Below are positions 43,588 to 52,465 of a DNA stretch of 64,000 nucleotides, piece by piece. This DNA is from JABLTI01 sp035528035. Its GTDB lineage: Archaea; Asgardarchaeota; Heimdallarchaeia; JABLTI01. Within the stretch, counting starts at the first letter, position 1; each line of letters begins with the position of its first letter. The notes below the pieces were generated by a model. That model made no database searches. It saw only the letters and a program-made list of their open reading frames with translations, and had not been told where the DNA came from. Location: positions 17,749 through 81,748 of the forward strand of contig DATKZI010000058.1 of NCBI GenBank assembly GCA_035528035.1. The letters are read 5' to 3'. The translations under genes were made by a program, and so were the position numbers.

Positions 43588-45126
43588 GTGAGTCTGTTAC
43601 CGGTCTTTCCGAATGACGATTCTTTGAGTTTCCTCACTAAAAATCAAAAAGAAAAATTACCAATAAAGATGATTAAAATGTCACCGATTGTTCCTAAGAA
43701 AATTGCTGAGAATATCTATGAAATTCCTAAAAATGAGAAAAGTTACATGAAAGTACCTGCAAGAATTTTCGCAGATGATAAACTAATAAAAGGAATGGAA
43801 GAGAAAATGTTCATTCAAGCGACCCATGTTGCTTGGCTACCTGGTATTTATAAGAATTCTTTAGTCTTACCTGATGGTCACATGGGGTATGGTTTCCCAA
43901 TTGGTGGTGTAGCTGCTACTGATTATCAGGATGGTGTTGTTAGCCCAGGTGGCGTAGGTTATGATATTAATTGTGGTGTGCGTTTAGTAAGAACCAATCT
44001 AAAAAAGAATGAAGTAGTACCTCACGCTAAGAAATTGTCTGAAGAATTATATGATAATGTTCCCGCAGGAGTAGGATCCAAAGCTAAAATTCATCTCTCT
44101 CGCAAGGAACTAAATGAACTGCTTATTGAAGGAGCAAAATATTGTGTAAAGCGAGGTCTTGGCTGGGAAGAGGATATTGAATATTGTGAAGAAAATGGTG
44201 CAATGGCTAATGCTGATCCTTCAGCTGTTTCAGAGCGAGCTATTTCTCGAGGAATGCCTCAAGCAGGCAGTCTTGGAAGTGGAAACCATTTCTTAGAGAT
44301 TCAATATGTTGATCAAATCTATGATGAGGCATTAGCAAAAGCTATGGGAATAATTGAAAAAGACCAAATTTTGGTTATGATCCATACAGGCAGCAGAGGA
44401 TTAGGTCATGAAATTTGTGGAGATTATCTAAGACAAGTAGAACAGAAAATGCCTCAATATAATCTAAATCCACCTGATCGTGAATTAGCATGCGTGCCAA
44501 CTCAAAGTGAAGATGGACAAAATTACCTGAAAGCAATGGCATGTGGAGCAAACTTTGCTTGGGGAAACAGACAGATGATCCTACATTGGGTTAGAGAAAC
44601 ATTCGAGAAACGATTTGGACGATCAGCTGAAGAGCTAGACATGCATTTGATCTATGATGTAGCACATAATATCGCCAAAAAAGAAGAGCATACGATCGAT
44701 GGTAAAAAACGAACAGTAATAACCCATCGAAAAGGAGCTACTCGAGCGTTTCCTGCAGGTCATTCAGAAGTTCCACAGAAATATCGTTCAATTGGTCAAC
44801 CAGTTATTTTACCAGGTAGTATGGGAACATCCTCTTATGTTTTAATAGGTCAACCAAAAGGAATGGAAATTAGCTTTGGTAGCACTGCACATGGAGCTGG
44901 TCGAGTACTAAGTAGAAGTGGTGCTTTGAAAAAATTCTGGGGTGCTACAGTAACTGATGAGCTCAAAAGTAAAGGTATTTACATTAAAGCAACAAATCCT
45001 AAAATTATTGCTGAGGAAGCCCCCGGGGTTTACAAAGACATTGATGCTGTTGCAACTGTTAGTCACAATTTAGGTATTGGTAAGAAAGTCGTTCGTCTAA
45101 AACCAATAGCAGTAGTTAAAGGTTAG
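43588..45126 (+). CDS. rtcB: tRNA-splicing RNA ligase RtcB
   Basis: About 512 residues. Family motifs are complete: GGVGYDINCGVRL with metal-binding Cys129, LGSGNHFLEIQ, HTGSRGLGHEIC, DVAHNIAK, PAGHSEVP, LPGSMGTSSYVL and STAHGAGR with the expected guanylylated His435. The enzyme joins 2',3'-cyclic phosphate and 5'-hydroxyl RNA ends using GTP and Mn2+, mainly in tRNA splicing. No intein is present. GTG start; ATG 43669 would shorten the N-terminus by 27 residues. The essential cofactor protein archease is not in this window. Confidence 0.95.
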   Translation: MSLLPVFPNDDSLSFLTKNQKEKLPIKMIKMSPIVPKKIAENIYEIPKNEKSYMKVPARIFADDKLIKGMEEKMFIQATHVAWLPGIYKNSLVLPDGHMGYGFPIGGVAATDYQDGVVSPGGVGYDINCGVRLVRTNLKKNEVVPHAKKLSEELYDNVPAGVGSKAKIHLSRKELNELLIEGAKYCVKRGLGWEEDIEYCEENGAMANADPSAVSERAISRGMPQAGSLGSGNHFLEIQYVDQIYDEALAKAMGIIEKDQILVMIHTGSRGLGHEICGDYLRQVEQKMPQYNLNPPDRELACVPTQSEDGQNYLKAMACGANFAWGNRQMILHWVRETFEKRFGRSAEELDMHLIYDVAHNIAKKEEHTIDGKKRTVITHRKGATRAFPAGHSEVPQKYRSIGQPVILPGSMGTSSYVLIGQPKGMEISFGSTAHGAGRVLSRSGALKKFWGATVTDELKSKGIYIKATNPKIIAEEAPGVYKDIDAVATVSHNLGIGKKVVRLKPIAVVKG

Positions 45127-45220
45127 ACCTTTCTTTCCTTCTTTTTTTTATTTTAGAGTAATGCAAACTCTTTTTCTTTTAAACTAAAATTGTTCATTAT
45201 AATTCTAGGAGTTATTCATT

Positions 45221-45838
45221 TTGCCTACAATAATTCATCATACACCACTCTATAATTTTATGTGGTTTATAGATAGATATGGGTCTCATTTTGAGAAGAA
45301 GGTATTAGACTGTGGTGCTGGAGGAAATTTACCACCATTAATAACGTTTCATGAATTTGGATTCGAGACTTATGGAATAGATATATCAAAAGAGCAAATA
45401 AACAAGGCAAACAATTATTTCCGAAGTAAAAATGTTAATTTAACAATCATCAATGGAGATATGCGAGAAATACCATTTGAAAATGATTCTTTTAGTTTTG
45501 CTTATAGTTATAATACAATCTTTCATCTAACCAAAAAGGAAATGAAGCTTTCAATAAATGAAATGAGACGAGTATTGAAAATAGGGGGATTTCTGTATGT
45601 TAATTTTATGTCTATTGAAGATGATTTAAGCAAGGAAGGGGAAGAACAAGCACCAGGTGAAATTTTACTCTTAGAAAATGGCGAATCTATACTACATACA
45701 TTCTTACAAGATGAGGAAGTTGCCTACTTTCTAGAAGGTTTTGAAATTCTTTCACAAGAAAAAAGATATGTTAAACGACCTGTTCATTGGAAAGATTACA
45801 CTGCTTGTTATTTTGATATCATCGCACGTAAAATTTAA
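45221..45838 (+). CDS. Class I SAM-dependent methyltransferase
   Basis: About 205 residues, TTG start with TAGGAG upstream. SAM-binding motif I is VLDCGAGGNLPP (28-39); the acidic residue ending strand beta2 lies in YGIDISKEQI; GDMREIPFENDSFSFAYSY gives motifs II-III, as in UbiE/COQ5-type enzymes. Substrate unknown. Single gene between rtcB and the LURP-one-like gene. Confidence 0.85.
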   Translation: MPTIIHHTPLYNFMWFIDRYGSHFEKKVLDCGAGGNLPPLITFHEFGFETYGIDISKEQINKANNYFRSKNVNLTIINGDMREIPFENDSFSFAYSYNTIFHLTKKEMKLSINEMRRVLKIGGFLYVNFMSIEDDLSKEGEEQAPGEILLLENGESILHTFLQDEEVAYFLEGFEILSQEKRYVKRPVHWKDYTACYFDIIARKI

Positions 45839-45942
45839 TCAAAGATAGATTCCTAAACTAAAACAATTTCCGATTTATAAATATTTAAATTGAGATAACG
45901 CATTAGCATTTTAGGAATTATCTTTTTAGGAGTAAAAATAAC

Positions 45943-46677
45943 TTGTATGATACTCAAAATAGATTTTGTAAATTTTGTGGAGAACAAGTACAGTATTTGC
46001 CAGAATTCAATGATTATTATTGCCAAGGATGTCACTCATATCAAACACATGCAGACGCGATAGAAGCAAGTGGAAAGAAAGCACCTGCCTATCAAATTGA
46101 TCCTAATCCACCACCATTAGCACCACCAATGCTTCCCCCCGCTTGGAAAAATAACATACCAATGTTTCGACATAGGGAATATCTTGTTATACAAGCAATA
46201 TTTAGTTGGGGAGCAAAATATACTATCTATAATGTTACTGGGCAGAAAATGGGTGAAATACGAGGAAAGATCATTAGTTGGGGTGGTGAATGGGATTATT
46301 TCGACGTTCACGGAACCCAAGTAGCTAAAGTTAAAGGTAATCCAACTTTAGTAGGCTTCCAAGATAAGACCTTTGATATTTACGATCACGCTGGTGCCTT
46401 TAGAGGTGCCATTAAAGGTAAATATGGTTTTATGAGACGACGTTGGGAATTATACAATCATCAAGGACAGCTTATAGGATTGCCTAATGAACAAATATGG
46501 CTAAAAACGAATTTCCAAGCTTTAGATCCTCACGGACGATTACTTTTAACTGTGGACAAGAAATGGTTCACCTTTAGAGATCAATTCAGAGTAATTGTAA
46601 GCGAATTAATTGATCCATTAATTGCCTTGGCTTATGCGGTAGCAATAGACTATATGTATTTCCAGAAGAAAGGTTAG
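45943..46677 (+). CDS. Zinc ribbon plus LURP-one/scramblase-like protein
   Basis: About 244 residues, TTG start with AGGAG upstream. A zinc ribbon (FCKFCGEQV...YCQGCHSY, about 8-35) is followed by a Pro-rich linker. Residues about 75-240 show the repeating beta pattern of LURP-one/Tubby-C and phospholipid scramblase-like domains: YTIYNVTGQKMGEIRGK, then YFDVHGTQVAKVKG, FDIYDHAGAFRGAIKG and WELYNHQGQLIG. The C-terminal helix (LIALAYAVAIDYMY) would sit within the barrel or touch the membrane. Binding of a lipid or protein partner is inferred. A hairpin terminator overlaps the stop. Confidence 0.7.
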   Translation: MYDTQNRFCKFCGEQVQYLPEFNDYYCQGCHSYQTHADAIEASGKKAPAYQIDPNPPPLAPPMLPPAWKNNIPMFRHREYLVIQAIFSWGAKYTIYNVTGQKMGEIRGKIISWGGEWDYFDVHGTQVAKVKGNPTLVGFQDKTFDIYDHAGAFRGAIKGKYGFMRRRWELYNHQGQLIGLPNEQIWLKTNFQALDPHGRLLLTVDKKWFTFRDQFRVIVSELIDPLIALAYAVAIDYMYFQKKG

Positions 46678-46690
46678 AATTTTTCTAACC
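46672..46690 (+). terminator. Terminator overlapping the stop of the LURP-one-like gene
   Basis: GGTTAGAA (46672-46679) pairs with TTCTAACC (46683-46690) around a three-base loop, followed by ATTTTTTTAT. The TAG stop of the gene lies inside the left arm. Classic stem and T-run. Confidence 0.75.
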
Positions 46691-46785
46691 ATTTTTTTAT
46701 TTAGAATAATCAAATCATTCAATTTTATTTTATTAGTCAAAATATTTTTAATAAATAATTAAATTTGAGTGCTGATGATTAGTCT

Positions 46786-48144
46786 ATGTTACAAAAAGAG
46801 CATTTTAAATTATTAATGCCATTAAATCTATTTCACACTATGGCTCACATTTATCCTTATTTTCTGCCTATCTTATGTCAAATTATCCGTGAAGATGTAG
46901 ATTTCTTATCTTATACTCAAATTGGTATAATCTCTATGACCATTCTATTGGTAACAATTCCTTTAACAATAGCTTTAGGTTTTATAGGTGATATTATACG
47001 AAAATGGCGTTTTGAATTAATAGCTCTTGGTTTTATTTTGATTGTTTCTCATACATTCGTTATATATGTGGCAAATTCATTTGCTGTCTTATTAGTTGCT
47101 GGAGTAGTAGTAGGAATAGGTTCATCAGTTTTTCACCCTATTGCCCTGCCACTTTTATCACAGGAATTTGGAGCTAATAGAAATCTTGCTCATAGCTTTA
47201 ATCTCATCTTTGGCACAGTAGGTTCCATTGCTACTCCTATTGCTACCTTGGGATTGTCTAATTGGTTAGGTTGGAGGAACACAGCATTAATTTTTGGTAT
47301 CTTTGGCTCGATTTGTGTTCCACTCTTGATAACTTTCCTTCTCTTGAGTAAGAAGTATTTACATTTTATACCTCAACATACTGCAGTCGTAGGAGAAAGA
47401 GTTTATACATCGAAATCCAGAAAAAACAATAAAGTGCAACTAAAATATCTTTTGGGATTTGTTTCTTTACCATTTATTGCTCTTATATCTGCGCAAGTTA
47501 TACGAACAGGAATTTTCAGGTTAATGAACACATTCACATCCTTCATTTTTGAAGATCGATTTGGTTTCTCAAGAATGAGTTCAGCCTTAATTATGTCATT
47601 AGTTTTAGGCGCCGGAGGAATAGCTGCTCTTATCAGTGGTTTCGTTTCTATAAAAGCAGGTAGTTTGAAGACTTTCTTATGGTCAAAGGTTGCGAATACT
47701 ATTGCAGCAGTTGGGGTAGTTTTATTCATAGGCGGTATAGTGATTACTAATACACCAAATAGCCAAGGATTAGGTATTGTAGCAATAATTCTTTTTGTTC
47801 TATTATCTTCCTCATTTTACTTTGGGAATCCATCCTCAAATTCAATTTTAGCTGAAATAATCCCTCTTGAAATACTTAGTTCAGTTTATGGTATCATTAC
47901 TGCAATTATGACTGCCTTCTCTGCAACTGTTCCAGTAATTTTTGGTGCTATTGTGGATCAAGGATATTCATTTCCTTACGAATATCTCTTATTGATATTT
48001 CTATCTCTCATACCACTCTTACTTTTAATCTATGTAAAGTCAAAATTAGGCTTTAAAACTCCACAACAAATAGAAGATGAACGAGCTCTAAAAAATAATG
48101 GAGAGCTCAATTCAACAGTTGAAGATTCCACCAAAGTATCATAA
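46786..48144 (+). CDS. MFS transporter
   Basis: About 452 residues with 12 predicted helices in two halves, separated by a basic central loop near 200-215 (TSKSRKNNKVQLK). GFIGDIIRKWRFELIALG is the loop after helix 2, a variant of the MFS signature; VGIGSSVFHPIALPLLSQEF resembles fosmidomycin-resistance-type exporters. A drug or metabolite exporter is likely. Its last six bases overlap the ZIP gene on the other strand, tail to tail. Confidence 0.83.
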   Translation: MLQKEHFKLLMPLNLFHTMAHIYPYFLPILCQIIREDVDFLSYTQIGIISMTILLVTIPLTIALGFIGDIIRKWRFELIALGFILIVSHTFVIYVANSFAVLLVAGVVVGIGSSVFHPIALPLLSQEFGANRNLAHSFNLIFGTVGSIATPIATLGLSNWLGWRNTALIFGIFGSICVPLLITFLLLSKKYLHFIPQHTAVVGERVYTSKSRKNNKVQLKYLLGFVSLPFIALISAQVIRTGIFRLMNTFTSFIFEDRFGFSRMSSALIMSLVLGAGGIAALISGFVSIKAGSLKTFLWSKVANTIAAVGVVLFIGGIVITNTPNSQGLGIVAIILFVLLSSSFYFGNPSSNSILAEIIPLEILSSVYGIITAIMTAFSATVPVIFGAIVDQGYSFPYEYLLLIFLSLIPLLLLIYVKSKLGFKTPQQIEDERALKNNGELNSTVEDSTKVS

Positions 48145-49032
48145 TATTTTGAATAAAATCAAACTAGTAGCCATAATAATCATTCCAGTTACTACACCAG
48201 CCATAACTACATCACCCTTTCCATACTCTCGAGCAACAGGAATAAGTTCATCGATTGAAATATAAACCATTATTCCAGCAATGACTGCTAAGCTTATACC
48301 TATCACTAGATTATTTGACAAAAGATCACTTACGAATATTTTGAGAATTCCAAAAGCAACTAAAGCCCCCACAGGTTCTGCTATACCTGAAGCAAAAGAT
48401 AAACCAAAGCTTTTCCATTTACTTTTTGTTGCATAATAAATTGGTATAGAAACGCTAATTCCTTCTGGAATATTGTGTATTGATATAGCAACTGCAATAC
48501 TAACACCTAATGTGGGATTGCTTAAAGTTGTGGCAAATGTAGCAATACCTTCCGGGAAATTATGAATTGCTATAGCCAAAGCAGTAAGTATACCAGTCCT
48601 CTTAAGTGCTTGATCAGGGTTTATTTCTTTTTTAGGTTCTATTTGTTCTACACGAGTATTTAATATTGGTTCATCCTCACATACAATACCATCTTTACAT
48701 TCTTTTTGAATAGCAGTAACAATATCTTCTTCTCGAGTCATATGATGGGGATTTTTCTCTTTTGGAATCAGGAAATCAAGTAAAACAACTACAACCATTC
48801 CACCAAAGAAAGCAATGTAAGTCCAATAGATTTTACCAGGATCTAGACTAGTTATTGATAAAGGTAAAAGCTCCATAAACGAAACTAAAATCATTACTCC
48901 ACCTGATAAACCAAGGAAAAACGCTAGATAGGATTTCTTAAATCCCCTAAAGAAAAATGGTATGGCACTACCAATTCCAGTTGATAATCCTGCAAAACTA
49001 GTTAATAGAAAAGCCAATAAAATAGGATTCAT
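48139..49032 (-). CDS. ZIP-family divalent metal transporter
   Basis: About 297 residues, eight predicted helices. The metal path motifs are HNFPEGIATF and HNIPEGISVS in helices 4 and 5, as in ZupT/ZIP proteins. A His/Cys/Glu-containing cytoplasmic loop (about 95-130, with HHMTREED and CKDGIVCEDE) may bind metal for regulation. GAGGAG precedes the ATG. It should carry zinc, iron or manganese into the cytoplasm. It converges with and overlaps the MFS gene by six bases and is divergent from the methyltransferase gene. Confidence 0.9.
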   Translation of the reverse strand: MNPILLAFLLTSFAGLSTGIGSAIPFFFRGFKKSYLAFFLGLSGGVMILVSFMELLPLSITSLDPGKIYWTYIAFFGGMVVVVLLDFLIPKEKNPHHMTREEDIVTAIQKECKDGIVCEDEPILNTRVEQIEPKKEINPDQALKRTGILTALAIAIHNFPEGIATFATTLSNPTLGVSIAVAISIHNIPEGISVSIPIYYATKSKWKSFGLSFASGIAEPVGALVAFGILKIFVSDLLSNNLVIGISLAVIAGIMVYISIDELIPVAREYGKGDVVMAGVVTGMIIMATSLILFKIL

Positions 49033-49145
49033 ATCATTCTCCTCTAAGATTAGTACTTATTCTAATAATTTCTAATGTTATCATTATTTATAATGTTATT
49101 TTGTTAATAACTAAGCTTTAGTATTTTTATTGTTAATAATTAACT

Positions 49146-49748
49146 ATGAACGTTTTCAAGACAGTTGAGGAAAGCTATGATAAAATCGGTGAAGAATATC
49201 ATAACTTCCGAGATAAAAATAAATTCAATAGTGAATTAGAAAAATTCACATCATATCTTCCTTCTAGTGGAAGGATCTTAGATGCTGGTTCGGGGAGTGG
49301 TATACCAGTTGCACAATTTTTGGCTCAAAGAGGATTTGATGTTACTGGAATAGATATATCAGAAAAAATGGTCGAATTAGCACAAAAAAATGTACCACAA
49401 GCAATTTTTATGAAGAAAAATATGCTAACTTTAGATTTTCCAGATGAATTTTTTGATGGAATAATTTGTGTTTATTCTCTCTGGCATATACCACGAAACA
49501 ATCACTTATTTATATTCCAAAATTTCAATCGAATGCTAAAAAAAGAGGGAATATTAGTAATCAATACTGGTGTAAATGAGTCAGAAGGATTAACGGATTT
49601 TTTTGGCGAACCAATGTTTTGGAGTAATAATTCAACGGAAAAAACATTAGAGCTTGTAAAAAAAGCAAATCTCGAAGTATTATTTGAGGGGACATTGATC
49701 CGAGGTAATGAAAAACAATATTGGATTTTTGCTAAAAAGAGGGATTAA
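49146..49748 (+). CDS. Class I SAM-dependent methyltransferase
   Basis: About 200 residues. Motif I is ILDAGSGSGIPVAQFLA (about 40-56), followed by VTGIDISEKMVELAQ and the motif II-III region LDFPDEFFDGIICVYSLWH. Small, soluble, without an added substrate domain. Substrate unknown. It is only distantly like the methyltransferase at 45221. The four-helix membrane gene starts about 50 bases downstream on the same strand. Confidence 0.87.
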   Translation: MNVFKTVEESYDKIGEEYHNFRDKNKFNSELEKFTSYLPSSGRILDAGSGSGIPVAQFLAQRGFDVTGIDISEKMVELAQKNVPQAIFMKKNMLTLDFPDEFFDGIICVYSLWHIPRNNHLFIFQNFNRMLKKEGILVINTGVNESEGLTDFFGEPMFWSNNSTEKTLELVKKANLEVLFEGTLIRGNEKQYWIFAKKRD

Positions 49749-49799
49749 ATTTATTTTTTAACCAAGAAAAAATATAAGGCAAGTCATCAAAGTAAAATT

Positions 49800-50288
49800 A
49801 TGAATCAAAAAATGGATAACACAAAACTAATTGGTTTGATTTGCGCAGTCATTGCTACTATATTTAGTTTCATTGCCGCTATGATGGTTCTTTTTGCAGA
49901 TTTTGGTGGTATGTATATTGGATCACCTTCGTATTATGCCTATTTCTGTCTATTTTGTTCTTATCTTGATGGTTGGTCAAAAATCTTCATTATTCTACTG
50001 GGATTGATATTTTTAGCTTTGTTAGCAATTTCAATAATGATACTTTTATCTTATTTTGGCAAGGTATCAGCTGGCTTAGTAAAACAAATGCAATTATTTG
50101 GGCTTATAGGTTCTATTGTAGCCTTTGTTTTTACCTTTTTAGTACTCATTATTTTTGCAATCCAAGCAGATTTTGCTTTGGAATGGTGGGTCTCTACAGG
50201 ATTCTATGGCGGTTTAATTGGTTCAATAATCGTTGGTGCAAGCTTAGGGGTTCATTTTTACATATCTAAAAAAGCATCTACAGAATAA
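49800..50288 (+). CDS. Four-helix membrane protein of unknown function
   Basis: About 162 residues with four hydrophobic helices, near 10-33, 62-85, 98-122 and 130-153. The loop between helices 1 and 2 is aromatic and Cys-containing (YYAYFCLFCSYLDGW) and faces outside by the positive-inside rule. No conserved motif recognised. Follows the methyltransferase closely and may be cotranscribed. Terminator at 50290-50310. Confidence 0.65.
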   Translation: MNQKMDNTKLIGLICAVIATIFSFIAAMMVLFADFGGMYIGSPSYYAYFCLFCSYLDGWSKIFIILLGLIFLALLAISIMILLSYFGKVSAGLVKQMQLFGLIGSIVAFVFTFLVLIIFAIQADFALEWWVSTGFYGGLIGSIIVGASLGVHFYISKKASTE

Positions 50289-50289
50289 T

Positions 50290-50310
50290 GGAAGTCATCT
50301 AATGACTTTC
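50290..50310 (+). terminator. Terminator after the four-helix membrane gene
   Basis: AAGTCAT (50292-50298) pairs with ATGACTT (50302-50308), extended by a G-U and a G-C pair, three-base loop, then AATTCCTTTTTTTTCC. It begins two bases after the stop and also separates this gene from the convergent YhhN-like gene. Confidence 0.7.
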
Positions 50311-50327
50311 AATTCCTTTTTTTTCCA

Positions 50328-51080
50328 TTAACTTGTTTGATAAAATAAAGTAACAAGTGAAATAAGTAACAAAGCTGAATAGTAAGTGGACATAATCAAT
50401 AAAACAGAATATTTTTGCTTGTGATGAAATTCTCTAATTGAAATCATAAAATCCGAAAAGAGAAAAATCAAACAACCAATAAAAACTACAATTATTCCTG
50501 GATTAATTCTGAGGTAATTATAAGTGATAATGAATGATGTAATAACATGGAGAAATAAAATACTAAGATAAGAAAATAAAGCTAATTTTATTTTCCAGGG
50601 TTTTGATTGATTTTTCATTATTGTAGGATTCAAATATAGACTAATTAAAATACCAATAACAACTAAAATAACTACTAGAATTGCCAGAGCTATAAAAGTT
50701 CCATTTGTTACTAATTGATGAAAACTGAATGTAATTATTTGTGTTAGGTAAGTTACAAAGAAGAAAACATGAGCCATGAAGAATAAACCTAAACCAAGAA
50801 ACACGTTGAGAATTATTCCAAAATCTCCTAATAAACAGAAGAAAAATGCTATAGCTAGTAGAATGTAAAATTTATTCAATTCAGGGGCAGAGAAAATTAC
50901 AAAAAATAAAGCGAAAATAGTCGGGATAATTTTTAACAATCGAATAATTGTAATAGGTATTTTTTGAATTTTTTCAGCAGAAGAAAAGAATTCTTGCCTT
51001 TTAATACTATAAAGTAGTATGTAACTACTACTAACAAGTATGAAAGCAACAGTATATATAATAACATAGAGCAAACTCAC
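50328..51080 (-). CDS. YhhN/TMEM86-family membrane protein (putative lysoplasmalogenase)
   Basis: About 250 residues, seven or eight helices. Family marks: LLKIIPTIFALFFVI near the start, FCLLGDFGIIL, GLGLFFMAHVFFF, and late IGCLIFLFSDFMISIREF with STYYSALLLIS. The paired Asp residues in LGD and FSD are the presumed active site. Animal TMEM86 proteins cleave the vinyl-ether bond of lysoplasmalogens. Archaeal lipids are ethers, so an ether-lipid or prenyl-ether substrate would be interesting. Assignment from motif pattern; activity untested. Confidence 0.7.
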   Translation of the reverse strand: MSLLYVIIYTVAFILVSSSYILLYSIKRQEFFSSAEKIQKIPITIIRLLKIIPTIFALFFVIFSAPELNKFYILLAIAFFFCLLGDFGIILNVFLGLGLFFMAHVFFFVTYLTQIITFSFHQLVTNGTFIALAILVVILVVIGILISLYLNPTIMKNQSKPWKIKLALFSYLSILFLHVITSFIITYNYLRINPGIIVVFIGCLIFLFSDFMISIREFHHKQKYSVLLIMSTYYSALLLISLVTLFYQTS

Positions 51081-51122
51081 GAATCCCCCTAGTTAATATA
51101 TAACTAGTTGCTTTGAGAATTA

Positions 51123-51851
51123 CTAAATTTTTCCTACAGGAGCGACATAAAGAGCTATTTCATCGTTTCCATCTACACCAATAAATTCGTCTAGTTGGTC
51201 TTGTTGATAAGCCACTACTGCGCAAGTTCCAGCATTAATTGCTTCACAAGCAAGGTATAGATTTTGACAGATATGTCCAACACTCATTAATATATCTTTT
51301 AAGGAATCATCTGCGTAGCGCCATTCAGTTCGATAGGGACGAGTACTCCAGATAAATACAACTGCACCTTTACCAACAAACGTTTGACCATTATTAACCT
51401 CTCCAAGTTTTTCAGCTAAAGAAGGATCATTTGTTTTTAATGGAAGTAATTTATGACCAACAGCAATATATCTATACAAACCTGGTGGAATGCTTTCAAC
51501 ACGATTGATAAGTAAATAGGTTTCAAAAGGATGCATACAACCGCCAGAAGGAACAGTGCGTTTCGTTAACAAATCTTGACGAACTAATTCCTTAACACCT
51601 TGAGTACTCCAAAGTAAAAATGATAATTCCTCTAAGGTTAAAGCTTCATCAGTATATTTTCGACGACTTTCACGGTTATTAATTGCTTTCAGTAATGGAA
51701 TATTACCAATGGTAAATTCGTTAGGAGAAATTAAATCTATCAATGAAGCATCATCAGGATAAGGTTTCTGTATAGGTGGTAATGGTAAACCTTTCACTTG
51801 ATCAGATTCAACTATAACTGAGATGTTTTTCAAGTATCTTCTGTATTCCAT
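51123..51851 (-). CDS. SagB-type nitroreductase-family oxidoreductase
   Basis: About 242 residues. Flavin-binding nitroreductase features: NRESRRKYTDEALTLEELSF, VPSGGCMHPFETYLLI (the SagB-like SGG..HP..T/Y segment) and a C-terminal NLYLACEAINAGTCAV. SagB-type enzymes oxidise azolines in modified peptides, but stand-alone forms with other roles are common. No YcaO cyclase or precursor peptide is seen next to it. ATG 51851 taken as start; TTG 51860 is also in frame. Confidence 0.83.
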   Translation of the reverse strand: MEYRRYLKNISVIVESDQVKGLPLPPIQKPYPDDASLIDLISPNEFTIGNIPLLKAINNRESRRKYTDEALTLEELSFLLWSTQGVKELVRQDLLTKRTVPSGGCMHPFETYLLINRVESIPPGLYRYIAVGHKLLPLKTNDPSLAEKLGEVNNGQTFVGKGAVVFIWSTRPYRTEWRYADDSLKDILMSVGHICQNLYLACEAINAGTCAVVAYQQDQLDEFIGVDGNDEIALYVAPVGKI

Positions 51852-52002
51852 GATTTTCAACTCTAATAATATAATATACTAAGATTTAATCAGTAGTATT
51901 AAACATATAGAAAAAATTTGACCAAGAAGTGACCAGTAACAAGCTAAATCTATGATTAGAGACGAATTTATGGAATAAAATAAGTAATAAAAAAAATCGT
52001 TA

Positions 52003-52038
52003 AAATAAGCTACACTATTTGAAATAGTTAGCTTATTT
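52003..52038 (-). terminator. Long hairpin terminator after the mini zinc-ribbon gene
   Basis: The outer stem 52003-52012/52029-52038 (10 bp) continues after one bulged C into ACTATTT/AAATAGT (52014-52020, 52022-52028). On the minus strand this follows the stop at 52040 and runs into GATTTTTTTTATT. One of the clearest intrinsic-terminator shapes in the window. Confidence 0.75.
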
Positions 52039-52039
52039 A

Positions 52040-52261
52040 TCATTTTAATTTAGCTATCATGTGGTTCAATTCAGACTCAGAATCAGCAATGCCTTCTAGT
52101 ACAGTATTAGTTTGTGTTTGGCAAACAGAACATGGTTCAGCTTTACGAGATCGGGAACGTTTCATACGAAAGATGGTAATAAGTGAATCTTTATTGGCAA
52201 CACATTTATCGCAAATATGAATTTCATATTTTATTTTGTCTTTATAATTTTCGATTTTCAT
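52040..52261 (-). CDS. Mini zinc-ribbon protein (73 residues)
   Basis: Small soluble basic protein with two CxxC pairs: CDKCVANKD (about 17-25) and CSVCQTQ (about 44-50), enough for one zinc ribbon. A basic stretch RMKRSRSRKAE between them suggests nucleic-acid binding. ATG start. Alone, with its own terminator. No family recognised. Confidence 0.65.
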   Translation of the reverse strand: MKIENYKDKIKYEIHICDKCVANKDSLITIFRMKRSRSRKAEPCSVCQTQTNTVLEGIADSESELNHMIAKLK

Positions 52262-52408
52262 ACAGAATATATAGTTCTTTGAGAATAAAAAAGTATTTTT
52301 TCTAAACCAATAAACTCTATAAAGGGTTCACAAATTAGTGACAAAGCAAATACCGTTTTTTTAGGTGATTTAATTGAAAGAAGAAAGAAATTAGGAATTT
52401 AACAAGTA

Positions 52409-52451
52409 ACCTACTCAAGAATCTATTAAAGAAAAAATAAGATGAGTAGGT
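52409..52451 (-). terminator. Hairpin after the flavodoxin-like gene
   Basis: ACCTACTCA (52409-52417) is the exact inverted complement of TGAGTAGGT (52443-52451), with a 25-base AT-rich loop. It lies about 15 bases past the minus-strand stop at 52466. Weak T content follows, so a message-end or RNA-stability structure is as likely as a terminator. The rest of 52262-52408 shows nothing recognisable. Confidence 0.4.
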
Positions 52452-52465
52452 GAAAAATAAGCTTA

